Shown here piece after piece: positions 23,766 through 35,531 of a stretch of DNA of 64,000 bases. The stretch comes from Romanomermis culicivorax. Its lineage: Eukaryota > Nematoda > Enoplea > Mermithida > Mermithidae. Where the stretch lies: the NCBI GenBank assembly GCA_963922205.1, contig CAWUHX010000041.1:1533985-1597984 (forward strand), written 5' to 3'. The notes beneath the pieces are model-generated. The model had not been told where the DNA came from and ran no database searches. It worked only from the letters and a program-made list of their open reading frames with translations. Both the position numbers and the translations under genes were made by a program. Position 1 is the first letter of the stretch. The number at the start of each line of letters is the position of its first letter.

Positions 23766-24697
23766 CAGTGTTTTTTTTTGCCGGAGGCAAATGAAAATTT
23801 TTTGGGGCAAGCGAAATTGAGGTAGGTAGTCATTTGTGTACATGTACAAACGGCTCTTTCCCCGTTTAGGAAAGAAAATTTTGGGGATAAGGTACAGAAA
23901 ATATGCATTTTGGTGCATTTTAGAAGTTCATAATCCCAAAATTTTACGGTGCTTCGCGCCGATTATAACTTTAATAATCATTATTATGTATCACCTAGCT
24001 CAGACGCGGCTTTCAGAATGTCTACCTTCACCTATCATTTAATGTGTAATAGTTTTCATCATCTCAAACGTATTATCTCATGTTTTATGATAATCGCCAA
24101 TATTTTACCTTGATCTTTAATGAAGATTCGCTGGAACATTTCTTGAGAAAGATCAATACGTCAAGTCTGTAAACTTTTTGAAGCGATTATTCCTTTCTTA
24201 ACGTAAAATCAATTCGGAAGCTCCATGGAAGTGGTTTTCGGAAATTTCTACTCTTCCACTCATATCTTTTCACCCAAGTTCATGAGAGTCAACGAATAAA
24301 TTACTGGTTCAAAAATTGTTCAGATAATTAAATTCTAAAAATTACGACTTTTGAACACTAAATTCTAAACTAATTCTTGAAATAAATGTTTGGAAATTTG
24401 ATTTTCCAGCCTCGCAGAATGTCAATACACAAAAATTTTTTCGGCGATTAGGCTTTCACATCATGGAGGACTTAACCGTCGGTGTATCATCTAATGCAAA
24501 TTCATTATGCTATTGCTTAGTTTTCTAGACAAATTGTTCCACAATGCTTGTAAATTAGACCTGAAACTCGAAAATTTCACTGATCTGGTTATTAGTTTTT
24601 GGCCATGACGTAGAGGAACACAGGTTACTTATTTATACCCGTTGTACAAATTGCCTTTTTTGTACATGTGCAAATGGATCATGTACAAAAAAACCCT
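23766..24697 (+). mobile_element. Word-type element, family-D body with TTTGTACATGTACAAA words
   Basis: Begins CAGTGTTTTTTTTTGCCGGA, ends CATGTACAAAAAAACCCTGG. Words TGTACATGTACAAA near 23837 and TGTACATGTGC near 24660. The body matches 2400-3060 (GCGCGGCTTTC...GTCTACCTTCA). GC hairpin CGGTGC-TTC-GCGCCG at 23947-23961, with one changed base. Confidence 0.65.
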
Positions 24698-26101
24698 GGT
24701 AGTGGGATGTTTTCTACGTCCTGAAGGTATGCACATAGGCTCCGAAATAAGCTGGAAAGTCAACTTAAATTGCATTGCGTCTATTTTCTATGAGAAAAAT
24801 CAACTAGCATTGTGTGTCGTACTGTAATTTGGCCTTGGCCACCACGTAACGTTTTGGAAAACAAACAACTTTCTGGTTGACCGGCAGCAGATGAACCATT
24901 AGTTTGTTGTCTACGTATGTTTTCATGGGTGAAAAATGTTCGGTACTTGAGCATTAGAGATGGACCGGTTTCACTTTTTTTTGTGTTTTTCAGTTTCGGT
25001 TTTGCATTTTTAGAATTTACGGTTTCGGTTTTCAAATTATCAGAACCAGAGTTTCGGTTTGATTTTATAATTATTGAAATTGAAAGATGAAATGGACAAG
25101 CGAAGTTATTTTTTCCATTTTGCTGCACAGAAGAAAATAAATAATGCTTATCCGAGATCTGAGAAAATTGATGTAACTTGTGCAAATGATTGCTGTTGAT
25201 GATCAACGTTTTAGTATTGTCGAGAATTCAGGTTTCATCAACTTCAACAAAAAAGTAAGTGTGGGATAACGAGTGATAAAACTATAGAAGTATGGCAGGT
25301 TGAATCAAAGTGCTGATAGATTTTTTAAACAAATCTTAGATCACGATATCAGCTTAAAGGAGGAAAATTTTATAAAAGACTGATTTAGAAGCAATATGAC
25401 GATGTGAAAAATCGACTGAATTCAAATTTTCTTCACTACTGATTCATGGTCCAATGAGCAAGAAGGCTTAATAAGATGAGAGAGCTTCTGCACCATGAAT
25501 ATTGAATACATACATACATACAGAAACCTAGCTTGCCAATGTAAAACGTATCTAAACAAAAAACGTATCTTGACAAAAAAAAATAATTTATTGATCACGG
25601 GCGTAGAAGTCCATTTTTGTGTTTAAAAAACGCTTTACTAAAACAGTTTCTGACCCTCTTCCTCAATTCTTTGTTAAGTTAGCTATCATGTCCTCTCAAA
25701 AATAGCTTTCATCGCGTACCCAACAGGCCAGTCCTCTTGCCGGCCCTGCCTGAAAGTAATTTTTAGAAATTCTTACTCATCGTAACAAGCAGAATTCTGT
25801 CAAAATGATAAAACACAATTGTCGACCTAAAAATTCGAACCTGATTTTTTAAATAAGAAATGAAAATCTTAAAATTCGGTGAAAACACTGAAAAATTATT
25901 CGACGCCTTGTGCCGAAATCCTGTATTTATATAGCAACAATACTAATAATTTTATTCGTCAATAATATTATGAAAAATAATTTGAAAAATTCAAAATAAA
26001 AAAGTGAGTAGACCAATAAACAGCGCGCAAAACTACACCCCTTTGAGAAATTTATTCAAATCAAGTCATACATACATGCACAAAGTCAGGTACCTCAGGG
26101 T
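24698..26101. other. Intergenic, nothing firm
   Basis: A possible hAT-type end sits near 24955 (TTAGAGATGGACCGGTTTCA followed by repeated CGGTTTCGGTTTT), but no matching right end was found. The minus frame 25206-24781 has no recognised domain. Confidence 0.4.
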
Positions 26102-26536
26102 CATACATGTAATTGGGGGGAAGTGCTATGGGAACCCCCCCCCCAGAAATCGTCGACCATATGGCTAGCCATTGGGCGACTGCCCCCCCCCCAGGATTTT
26201 CCAATCCAATGGCTAGCCATATGGTAGCCGTAGGGACCCCCATACTTTTGGCCGGAAAAATGTCAATTTTTTGATTAAAAATGTCAATTTTTGAATGAAA
26301 AATAGTAAAAAATGTGAATTTTCTTGGCGCTTCGCGCCATGGATATATTTTTTCGGTCTTTTTAGGGAAAAATTACAATTTTTTGAACCATTTTTCGGAC
26401 TTTTTTCATGAAAAAATCGAATTTTTTTTCCTTGAGAGACCCCTCCCCCTAAAATTTTGGGAATTACTGACCCCCGGCCCCCAAAAAGTCGCCCAACCTC
26501 CCCCCCCCCAGACCTCGGGGCTCCGTTACATGTATG
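26102..26536. mobile_element. CATACATGTAA-ended MITE (family L), intact copy
   Basis: 435 bp between perfect CTCAGGGT duplications (26094-26101, 26537-26544). The right end is CCGTTACATGTATG. It contains GC hairpin TGGCGC-TTC-GCGCCA (26325-26339) and long C/G homopolymers. Confidence 0.88.
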
Positions 26537-26799
26537 CTCAGGGTATTGGAAAGGTCCAAAATGTGGCTTATAGTAATTTTTTGTTACAGAAAATGATAAT
26601 TATTGACATCTAGTTGATGCAAGCATATCTCTCTTTCAGCTGGGCGTATTCTCAATTTGATCTTCTTTAGAAATATTTTGCTCATATTTTTAGTTTTTGG
26701 ACAATTTCAGTACTTTAGTTTCTGAAACTGGGCCTACACCAAAACTTCACTTCGACCTTCAGGGTATAGTAATCCAATACCCTTCCAATACCCTACGTA

Positions 26800-27487
26800 T
26801 AGTGCTGAACACGGAGCAAATTTGTTACCCGGGTACCCTGACCAGTCATAGTATGAAAAGATAATGTAAATGAAGTATGTTATCGTAAAATATCAGTAGA
26901 ACAGTATGAAAATGAAAATTATTAATCAGTATGTGTAAAATGCAAATTTTTTCAAGTTCATTTTAATTTAAATTTTTTAATGCAAAATTACGCAAATGCA
27001 AATATGCAAAATGCAAAATTTAAATTTAAAGCGATCGCCTGAAAAGCAGTAAATAATATAATAGTGGAGTGACAGAAATAATATATCCATTTGGATTCAG
27101 GCAAGCTAAATTCCGTCTTACACAATTATCAGTAGGAATAAATTAGGACACAATAAAATCACAGACACGACAAGATTGTAATATCCTAATTCTCAAATCA
27201 TAAAATGAGTTAACAAATTGAGGAGTAAGAGACTAGGCCAAGTATCGTGCAGTTTAGAGGAATGAGATTTAACATGACAAAAGGTAAGGCAGACTCGAAA
27301 CAAAAAGATGACGCAATAGTAACGCATATTGCGCAATGCTATACAGTAAAGATTGTTAATCTGTCAACTCAAATTCATAATAAAATTAAAAACTGTTACT
27401 TCTGGATTTTGAGACTACATATCAAAATTTATTCCGTTTTATGATGTCTAATATCATTATTACCCGGGTACCCGATGTTCAGCACTA
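26800..27487. mobile_element. hAT-like MITE with CCCGGGTACCC words
   Basis: 688 bp. TIR TAGTGCTGAACA at both ends; flanks CCTACGTA and CCTACGTG (7 of 8). The subterminal palindromic word TTACCCGGGTACCC is at both ends, with ATGCAAA-rich repeats inside. No protein recognised. Confidence 0.85.
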
Positions 27488-27875
27488 CCTACGTGCATGT
27501 ATGAATCAAGTCCCTTAGCTTTGCCTATAAATGGTGGAAGACATGACATACTTACATCGTTCCGCAAGAAACTCAGATGTTACGATTACCTTGCTACTAA
27601 AGTCATACTTCTATACATCCAAACAATATTTGGGCATATACAAATTGAAGCGATTTTTAAAACGAAACAAATTTGATGATAAATGATGAAATAATTTTAT
27701 TACTTGCTTTAAGCAAAGACTAAACAGAAAAAAGAAATACAGATCGGTCTATGGAAAAAAACGGAATGAGGAATATTCAAGTTGTTGCTGATACAAACGA
27801 AATGTGAGAAAATTAGTGTCTGCATTGAAAAAAATTTGCGACAAGTAAAAGACGTTTTTTTTGACAGGCTAAGGC

Positions 27876-28161
27876 CATACCTGTAAGAGGTCCGACCAGT
27901 TGGGCGGAGGGTAAATCCAAAATTTTGGGGTGGTGGTCCCAACATTTCCAAAATTTTGGGGAAAAAACCCCAGAAAAGTCAAAAAAAAATTCGAACAATT
28001 TTCCCAAAAAAGGCAAAAAAGCTACTTTTTTTAATTTCGAGTTTAGGGGGGTTGGGTATAGGGTTGACCAAGTTGGGGGTTGGGGTTCCGACATCTGGGT
28101 ACAGGGTTCCACCAAGTTAGGGGTGGGGGTCTCACACAACCTCTCCCCAATTACAGGTATG
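27876..28161 (-). mobile_element. CATACCTGTAA-ended MITE (family B)
   Basis: 286 bp; flanks GCTAAGGC (27868-27875) and GCTAACGC (28162-28169), 7 of 8. Starts CATACCTGTAAGAGGTCCGA, ends CAATTACAGGTATG. Confidence 0.85.
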
Positions 28162-28897
28162 GCTAACGCGCGTCACGACGATATCCGAAAAATCAACTTT
28201 TGAAATCTCCGTTTTGAATGTGCGTAAATTTGAGGAACTGAGACCTTCGTTCCAGATAAAATTCATTTAATGATAATAGATCATGAATCACGTTGTAAAG
28301 GAACAAATATATGGTCAGACGATGTAAGCCAATCCTATCATCTCCAACAATCATAATCAAGGGATTTGTTCTTTTCTAACCCGTTTTGAGAACAGCCGCT
28401 GAGCTGATTACGTCCTATATGTAACTAAGTCTGTAGCCGGAAATTTTTTACGGGGGGGGGGGGGCCATACATTTTTTTCACACTATTTTACCCAGGGCCG
28501 TAGCCAGGAATTTTTTTAGGGGGGACGGACAGAGGAAAAAAATTTTTTTCGGGAAAATTTTTAGGTTTTTACACTCTAAAAGGTGGAAAATTAATCTTTT
28601 CATGACAATGATAATAAATTGGAATTAAACTAATATATTGTAATAGCTTTCTTATTTCGGCGCGCAGCGCCGAAAAAATTTTCGGTTTTTTGTGTTCCAA
28701 AATACTGGAAAATGAATGTTCACAACAATTTACTAGATAGGAGCTCTAAATTTACAGTCTTAAAATGACGTTTTTATCAGTTTTCAATGCGAATTGCGAA
28801 GGCTCACGTTTCGAAATGTATGGAAAACTCCAAACGAAGTAAGGGAATAATGTTGAGGCAACCTTTTCCCGACACTCGGGGCTTCAGTAAAAGTTAG

Positions 28898-28970
28898 GCT
28901 CGGTCCGGGACTTGAACCCGGAACCTTGCGGCTACCGTCCGCACGCTCTAACCAACTGAGCCAACCGAGC
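28898..28970 (-). ncRNA. tRNA-shaped sequence (GGT, Thr-like anticodon), copy 1 of a tandem pair
   Basis: The minus strand folds as a 73-nt cloverleaf: acceptor GCTCGGT/ACCGAGC, D arm GCTC/GAGC, anticodon stem TGCGG/CCGCA with loop ACGGTAG, T arm CCGGG-TTCAAGT-CCCGG. Pol III A box (TGGCTCAGTTGG) and B box (GTTCAAGTC) are intact, and a TTTT run follows within about 10 nt. Position 33 is C rather than the near-universal T. The flanks repeat along with it in the second copy. A SINE head or tRNA pseudogene is more likely than a working tRNA-Thr. Confidence 0.65.
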
Positions 28971-29126
28971 AGCGGGAAAGGCGCTCTTCTTTTGCAACAA
29001 TTCGTAGTTGAGGTGGCTGCTTTGGCCACTCTCAACATCCCTCCGCCGTCGAGTTTGACGGACCGTCAAGGGCCACCAGTGTTAAGGCAACCTTTTCCCG
29101 ACACTCGGGGCTTCAGTAAAAGTTAG

Positions 29127-29199
29127 GCTCGGTCCGGGACTTGAACCCGGGACCTTGCGGCTACCGTCCGCACGCTCTAACCAACTGAGCCAACCGAGC
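29127..29199 (-). ncRNA. tRNA-shaped sequence (GGT), copy 2 of a tandem pair
   Basis: Same cloverleaf, 229 bp from copy 1, with a one-base change in the variable loop (AGGTC rather than AGGTT). The repeated unit also includes small flanking hairpins, GTGGC/GCCAC upstream and CCCGA/TCGGG downstream. Tandem duplication with such flanks suggests a dimeric SINE unit or local duplication. Confidence 0.65.
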
Positions 29200-30161
29200 A
29201 GCGGGAAAGGCGCTCTCTTTTTGCAACAATTCGTAGTTGAGGTGGCTGCTTTGGCCACTCTCAACAATAAAATTTTAAGAAGTGATCAAAAACCTCAATT
29301 ATCAGCAAAATATTGGCTCTTAATTAGTAAAAGAAGAGATGAAGTGAATCAGTTGAAGAAACTGATGAAAGTCAGCTAGTAAAGTGGAAGTAGATACATA
29401 TGTTAATGGCCGCGCTTGATAGGGAACAATGACTATTATACTCAGGACCGGCGCGAAGCGCCGGCAAATTTCGAGGGTTTGACCTTCTGAAGTTCACCAC
29501 AATGCATCATTTCGGTTTTGAAATCAAAAAAAGTTTTTCCACAGTGAGAAACATGCCCATCATTTTGTCTTGTAACTAGAAAAAAAAAAGATAAGGTAAT
29601 TCAGTTGATTGAAACTATTGAAGTTTAACTAGTAAGTCGAAGTAGATATGCTAATGGCCGTGCCTGATAGAAAATAATGACTGTTATACTGATTGACCGG
29701 CGCGAAGCGCCTGAAAATTTTGAGATTTTTCTCAGTGATAGACACAAAATCGACATTGGACAAAGTTCCAAGGGGGTGGCGGCCGCCCCCACCCTAAATA
29801 CGGCCTTGATTTTACCCTAAAATTGGCATTTCTGACTTGACTTTTTCTTTTTGACTTGACTTGAAAAAATCAAACGTTTGCTTTTTTTAACACTTCAAAC
29901 ATTTCAGAGGGGCCATGGCCCCCCAATTCCCCCTGCCTACTGGTCTGTATCTACCTATATGTCATCAACTCAATGAGGGTTCCAAGCTACATACCCATAT
30001 TCCAGTACAGGGTGCACATATATAAACCTTGAAACTCCGGATAAGATCCATATTTTTTGACTTGAAACCAGGGTTAGCAAAAACCAAACTTTTGAAATTT
30101 CGATTTTTTGGTTTTTTGGTTTTTTAGTGGTTTTTCAATAGTTTTTCTATGGTTTATTTGC

Positions 30162-31160
30162 AGCGCTGGCGGGCATTCGGCTTTTTTTGGTTGGAAAATT
30201 GGAAATATCTGGGTTTTTGGGTTTTTTAAGAAAAAAATTCATTTTTCTCCATTTTGTTCTCAGGAATAAAGTGTCTTCCTGATTTAATAATCAAAATGAG
30301 AGTAGAGCCAACTTTAATAACTGCAATGCAGTCTTTTCTGACACTGACATGACAACAGAGTTGAGATGAGATCGCACAACAAACAAATCAAATGCTATCG
30401 TAAATTTTCAATTCAGGATACTTCTTAGCTTTATTCGATTCGGTTCCTATGACTGTTCTGTTGAGTTGACTTATTCAAATCGAAAAGCTAAAAATTCATA
30501 TTCAATAAATTTAACTTATGTTTGAATTGTCTTTTGGCTGGAGTTGATTTGATTCGGTAGTTTATCTGAATATTGGGCAGATTTTACTGCTCATGAGTCA
30601 TGAGTACTTGTGAGTAGTGCTAGTGGGCAATACACAGCATTACTTGTGACTGCTAAAGTCTGCTAACAGCCATCAGCATTTGGTTGACGGAAGGCAAAAC
30701 GTGGCCTTCGCTCCAAAAAATTTAATAAGACTATAAATGGCGAGCAAGCGAAATTTATTTTGTCATGTTAGAATCACGTGTTTTCCATTTTGGTGTCCAC
30801 TGTGTCATCAGCATTAGTATATGCATTAGTATATCAGCATTAGTATACTGCGTCATCAGCATTAGTATATGCATTTTTGGTGTCCACTGCGTCATCAGCA
30901 TTAGTATATGCATTAGTATATGATTTTATTTGTTGTGATGAAGAATCTGTATGTTTGCTTAAAATCAGGAAAAATGATATGAAAATATCTTGCATTATGA
31001 AGAATAAAACTTTAGATATGTTTCATTTGCTTTTCTTTCATACTTAATTCAGATCCACAATTGTGAAATGAAAAAAACCCTGCTTAAGCCCAGAAAACCC
31101 ATAGAAACCCATAAAAAACCCAAACTCGAAATTTTGAAAATGGTTTTTCTCACAACCCTG
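30162..31160. mobile_element. Inner hAT-like element (left end uncertain)
   Basis: The right end, inverted, is CAGGGTTGTGAGAAAAACC, with CCCATAAAAAACCCAAACTC inside. The left end is probably CAGCGCTGGCGGGCATTCGG at about 30162. Candidate flanks TTTATTTG and TTTTTTTA match poorly. Confidence 0.45.
30793..30922. repeat. Minisatellite of GCATTAGTATAT units
   Basis: Seven or so irregular copies of CAGCATTAGTATATGCATTA, with TGGTGTCCACTGCGTCATC interspersed. Confidence 0.8.
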
Positions 31161-31804
31161 TTTTTTTAGTGGTTTTTTCTAGTTTAATTCTTTAGAATAT
31201 TTGGTATACATCAAAATAACTATATGTAAAAAACTGCTGGAAGCTCCCTGTATCATCTAAAACTAGTTAGCCTTAAAATGGCAGCTAGAAGTATTAATCT
31301 CATTGGAAGTGTCATCATTTTATGCTATAGGAAATCCCTATTATAGGAATAGAAATACAGTAATAGTGGGCACATAAGAAAAGAACCATGAGTGAAGAAC
31401 ATAAGAAAAGTAAAAATGGAACAGACCATGCGATATGTAAGGGGAAAATTCAAGGAAAAGAAGAAAAATTACAAATAAAGAGAAATAACACAATGTACGT
31501 AATCAAAACTCAAAAGAAAACTCAACTACAGAATTGTATCAATGCATCACATGATGCACAGAAAAATTTGAAATGACACAATTTTCAAGTATACCGTCTT
31601 CGATAATAGGGTTTTAAATTGATAGATTATTACATATGTTATTAATATTACAAACTGCAGTTGAAGGTCACACATAGACATTCCAGATGTTTCCAAACTT
31701 TTGCTTTTCAAACCTGTCTGCGAGCTAGGGTCTTATTGTATATTCTGTTCTCGCTTGCATGATAGATACATATTTTTGTACAATTTTTTCCAATTAGTAG
31801 CGAC

Positions 31805-32213
31805 CATACCTGTAAGAGATCCGACCAGTTGGGTATACCTGTAAGACCTCCGAGCAGTTGGGGGGGGGGGGAAGCCGAAATTTTCCCCAGAAAAGGCCAA
31901 AAAACATACACTTTTTTGCAAATTTTTTAATTTTTTCCAAACTGGGGGGGTTGGATGATGTTGGGTACATGGTTGGCCAAGTAGAGGGGAGGTCCCCCAA
32001 CCCCCGCCCCCCCCCAGGTACAGGTATGCAGTTGGGGGGGGGGGGGTAAATCCGAAATTTGGGGGGAGGGGGTCGAAAAAAGTCGAAATTTTTCCCAAAA
32101 AAGGCCAAAAACATACACTTTTTTGACCAATTTTTTCTAATTTTCTCCAAACTGGGGGGGTTGGGTGTACGGTTGGCCAAGTTGGGGGGTCCCCCCCCCC
32201 AATTACAGGTATG
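31805..32213 (-). mobile_element. Outer family-B MITE
   Basis: Perfect GTAGCGAC duplication (31797-31804, 32214-32221), ends CATACCTGTAAGAG and AATTACAGGTATG. Its left part is interrupted by another B element. Confidence 0.9.
31834..32028 (-). mobile_element. Inner family-B MITE inserted in a family-B MITE
   Basis: Perfect CAGTTGGG duplication (31826-31833, 32029-32036). Starts TATACCTGTAAGACC, ends GGTACAGGTATG. 195 bp, younger than its host copy. Confidence 0.88.
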
Positions 32214-32720
32214 GTAGCGACGTCAAGTCACATAAAAATGAGCGACTCAAAAGCTCTTCTCTTTGTTAACCTACAGTATGCTCAAGTGATCTGTATAAAA
32301 TTTTATTATTGTTGTCTCATTTATATTCTGAAATTTCGAGCTAAGAAAATTAAAAAGCTTACCGTAACAAATAATTCAGGATATTAAACTCAATCTATAT
32401 CAACATTTTGATGATGATATGGATCAATTGATGTCACCCCGTATGGTCGAAGTACACTCCATGAAAGATTTAGCGTCTACTTTTTTGTGAGCGAATTATA
32501 GCAAAGTTGACTCATGTACTAAATGTGTGGCAGGAACTTACAATACGGTAAGTTCGACTTTTTACCAAAAACTCCCATTTTTCAATGTTTCAAATCAAAA
32601 ACTTTAAAAAAATTTTGGAAAAAAAGGGCGGAAAACAGTAATTTCCAAAAAAAACTTTAAAAAAAATTTGAAAATTTTTCATGGAAATTACCTTTCTACC
32701 AAAATATATCAAGTTTTTGA

Positions 32721-32776
32721 CTAAGCCTAAGCCTAAGCCAGCCTAAGCCTAAGCCAGCCTAAGCCTAAGCCTAAGC
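32721..32776. repeat. TTAGGC-type repeat tract (plus strand CTAAGCC)
   Basis: About nine CCTAAG hexamers with GCCAG interruptions. Similar short tracts lie at 535-553 and 35747-35762 within family-E elements. Interstitial, not a telomere. Confidence 0.8.
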
Positions 32777-33308
32777 ACTTGAAATGCATAATACAACCTC
32801 AAACACAATCAAATCCAAGAAATTTGGTTTATTCTTATTTATATACACGAATAATACGTTTTTATTTGAGACCAAAGATGCACCTTTTTGACCTCGCCAT
32901 TCACCATTCCACTCCGACCGCCCTAAAAACCAAACTAATTCTGTACTTTTGAGCAACCACCAACAAGGAAAACACAACTTCAGACAATTTTGGTTACTTA
33001 CCGTGTTAAAATTAGCCAAATGTGTGCTTGCAAGATTGATAAAAAGGATATCGATTGATTTATATTACATCTTTTGAGTACAAAATGTATCATAAAAATA
33101 CGATTTTTTTCTACTTTGTAGTGAAGTCAATTCGACTAAATTAATTGTTTTGTTGGTTTAGATAGACACCAATACATGCCTAGAAGATCGACTAATGTGA
33201 AAAAAGTTTTCAATGATTTTGGAAAAAAACCAAAAAACCAGAGATTTTCCAATTTTTCGGTTTTTAAAAAACCAAAAAAACCAAAGCCTTGCAAACCCTG
33301 CTTGAAAC

Positions 33309-33650
33309 AACGCAAAATAAGATTTTCTATTTACATACCTTTCTTGGCGATATGATTACAATAACATTCCTCTTGTGATGATAACATTTAATGGTCGATT
33401 TTTTCTGTAATTCAAGGACATTATACGTTGTTCGATAGTTTGTTCAGATTCAGAAGAAATTATTCTACCATTCATACCAAATTTGTACTTAACAAGCGAA
33501 AATTTTCATTTCTCTCTTTCTCATTCATGATTAATCACCGGCTCATAAGTTATGTTTGACTTTTTAAACGAAAAACGAATTGGGCGAAAAAGATAGAAAA
33601 CAATTTTGATCTCTTTCCCGTTCTGGGAAAAATATCCAAGATTTATGTCA
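33309..33650. other. Intergenic, nothing recognised
   Basis: AT-rich, no supported feature. Confidence 0.45.
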
Positions 33651-34300
33651 CCACAGCGTTTTTTTCTTTATTGCCAAAACATGGTTTTTGGCACAAAAAA
33701 ATTTGGAACGGCACAAAAAATTTGGGCCGTTTGTGCCAATTGGCACAAATTTTTCGACTGGTCGAGGGCTGAATTTCATTGATTTTCAGTTATTTTAGGG
33801 GCTGAAAACGCAAAATTTTCTTGGCGCTTCGCGCCGAATCAATAAGTATAATAAGATTAGTTAGCTACTTTTATTTGTGTAGAACCTGAGAGAATTGCAT
33901 TCGAATAATAGTATATTTGTATGATCACAACAAACTTTGAGATTGTCAATGACTGCTAAGTGCAAAATGTTCACTCAGTGTGATTAGAAACCGAAATTTT
34001 AATTTTTGGTGTTGGATTCGAACAGAAAAATTTACATTGTTGACATAATTTTCCAACCAAAAATTTACGAGCAATTATGAACATCCTTAATTTATTTATA
34101 CATCGGTGTTAAGAAAAAACTGGTAGCCGAAAATTAAAGAAAAATATGAAACGTCTAAAAATATTTAAAAATATCTTAATTCTCTCAGCATCCGATTTCT
34201 TTTCGATCATATAAACTGCTTTCTAGATCAGTTTTTTTTTATCGCACTGACGTGCTTAGAAAAAATAGGGTTGGCACGATTTTTATGTAAATTAGTGTGG
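33651..34300 (+). mobile_element. Partial word-C element
   Basis: Starts ACAGCGTTTTTTTC, with the GTGCCA word module, palindrome at 33731-33748 and GC hairpin at 33822-33836. It runs into the next copy at 34306 without its right end. Confidence 0.7.
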
Positions 34301-34305
34301 CGAAA

Positions 34306-35119
34306 GCAGTGTTTTTTTGTGCCAAATTATGGTTTTTGGCACAAAAAAATTTGGAATGGCACAAAAAATTTTGAGCGTTTGTGCCAATTGGCACAAAATT
34401 TTTGACTGGTCAAACATAAAATTTCCTTGATTTTTAGACGTTTTAGGGGCTGAAAATGCCAAAAATTTTCGGCGATTCGCACCGAGTCAATGAATATAAT
34501 AATTCCTATTCGTAGATTTGGCCTGAACGCGAACTATTTCTCTTCGAACAGTGTATTAGTATCGTTACAGCAAACTTTATAGGCTGTCAAGACTGGTGAG
34601 TAAAAAGAAATTCTGAATATTCCCTGTTCATTCAGTCAGATTCGGATTTTAAACCGAAATTCTTACTTTTTGTGTTTGATTGATTCAAACAGAAAAATCG
34701 ACATCGTTGATAATGGTACAATGTTTGGATCGAAAATTTACACGATTTTCGACTTTACGTTCTCTGGTCTTTACATTGTTGTTAAATAACACAGATATTC
34801 GTAGTCGAAAATTGAATTAATTTGAACTTCTCGAACAATTCAAGACCTATTTAAATTTTATCAGCATTCTACTTCTTTTAGGATTTTCGTGAACTATTTT
34901 GTTGCACAGTTTTTTCTTATCTCACTGACATCATGGTGAGCTGAAAAATAGATTTGGGCACGATTTTTACAAAAAATTAATGCATTAAACGTTAACTTTT
35001 TATCAAACTCTTGGCATAAATCTTTTCCGCAGTTTTCAGTTATGTTTCTAGTTAAAAAAAAAATTTTGTGCCATTGGCACAAATGTTTTTAGCCTCTTGT
35101 GCCAATTGGCACAAAGGTC
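34306..35119 (+). mobile_element. Word-C element, near full-length copy
   Basis: Collinear with 868-1691. Palindromes at 34379-34396 and 35097-35114; decayed GC hairpin near 34470-34484. The right end breaks at GGTCCGTGCC, short of the CAGCG terminus. Confidence 0.75.
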
Positions 35120-35531
35120 CGTGCCACCGCAAAATTTTTTTCCTCATTTTCCAAAAATTTTCCACATTTTTAAAAACGCTTATAATGTGGCTACGGATGC
35201 TTTTTTATGCATTTTAAGAGCTTACCCAAGCATTTTGTTGTATTTGTAGTCAGAAACCTGCAAAAATGAGGGAAAAAAATTGAGAAAATTCTGGTTATGT
35301 TAGTCAAAATGAGCTCATCAAGATTATATTGGTGTTCTATAGGAGCGGATAAAGCAAGTAAACGGTAGAGTTCTCATGAATTTATCCGCTTTCAACATTT
35401 CTGTGATTCCGATTAGAATCATCTAATTTTATTTAGTTCTTGGTCCGGCGCTGAGCGCTTGGATTTTTACTTTCTAGAACGCTGGAAAATGAAGCTTCAT
35501 AACGTTGAGAAATAAATTGGGTAAATTACAA
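35120..35531. other. Remnant of another word-type element
   Basis: Contains TTTTCCACATTTTTAAAAAC...ATAATGTGG, GCATTTTAAGAGCTTACCC, and a decayed GC hairpin near 35445-35460. No clear boundary. Confidence 0.45.

Larger units (their letters stand above)
28493..29808. mobile_element. hAT-like non-autonomous element carrying the tRNA-shaped dimer
   Basis: Ends CAGGGCCGTAGCC at left and, inverted, CAAGGCCGTATTTAGGG at right. It is flanked by a perfect 8-bp target duplication ATTTTACC (28485-28492 and 29809-29816). 1316 bp, with no transposase frame. It contains the GC hairpins at 28658-28672, 29448-29464 and 29697-29711, and two related stretches (about 29384-29480 and 29634-29720). Confidence 0.85.
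30069..33300. mobile_element. hAT-like element, 3.2 kb, with nested insertions
   Basis: Ends CAGGGTTAGCAAAAACC and, inverted, CAGGGTTTGCAAGGC. Perfect 8-bp duplication CTTGAAAC at 30061-30068 and 33301-33308. Subterminal TTTTTTGG/CCAAAAAA runs at both ends. It contains a second element ending at 31160 and the double family-B insertion at 31805-32213. No intact transposase. Confidence 0.85.

Noticed and set aside
28898-29199. Two functional tRNA-Thr genes
   Set aside because: C33 in the anticodon loop and co-duplicated flanks within a transposon make functional tRNAs unlikely; kept as tRNA-shaped.
28784-29267. Minus-strand frames reading LLGWLSWLERADGSRKVPGS twice
   Set aside because: This is translation through the duplicated tRNA-shaped sequence, a familiar artefact, not a protein repeat.
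31733-32180. Overlapping proline/glycine-rich open frames on both strands (also 3132-3461 and 27813-28203)
   Set aside because: They come from C/G homopolymer runs in family-B MITEs with intact target duplications; no codon pattern or domain.
32721-32776. Telomere end or nematode origin
   Set aside because: The tract is short, interrupted and internal, and similar ones sit in mobile elements; gene content does not demand a nematode.
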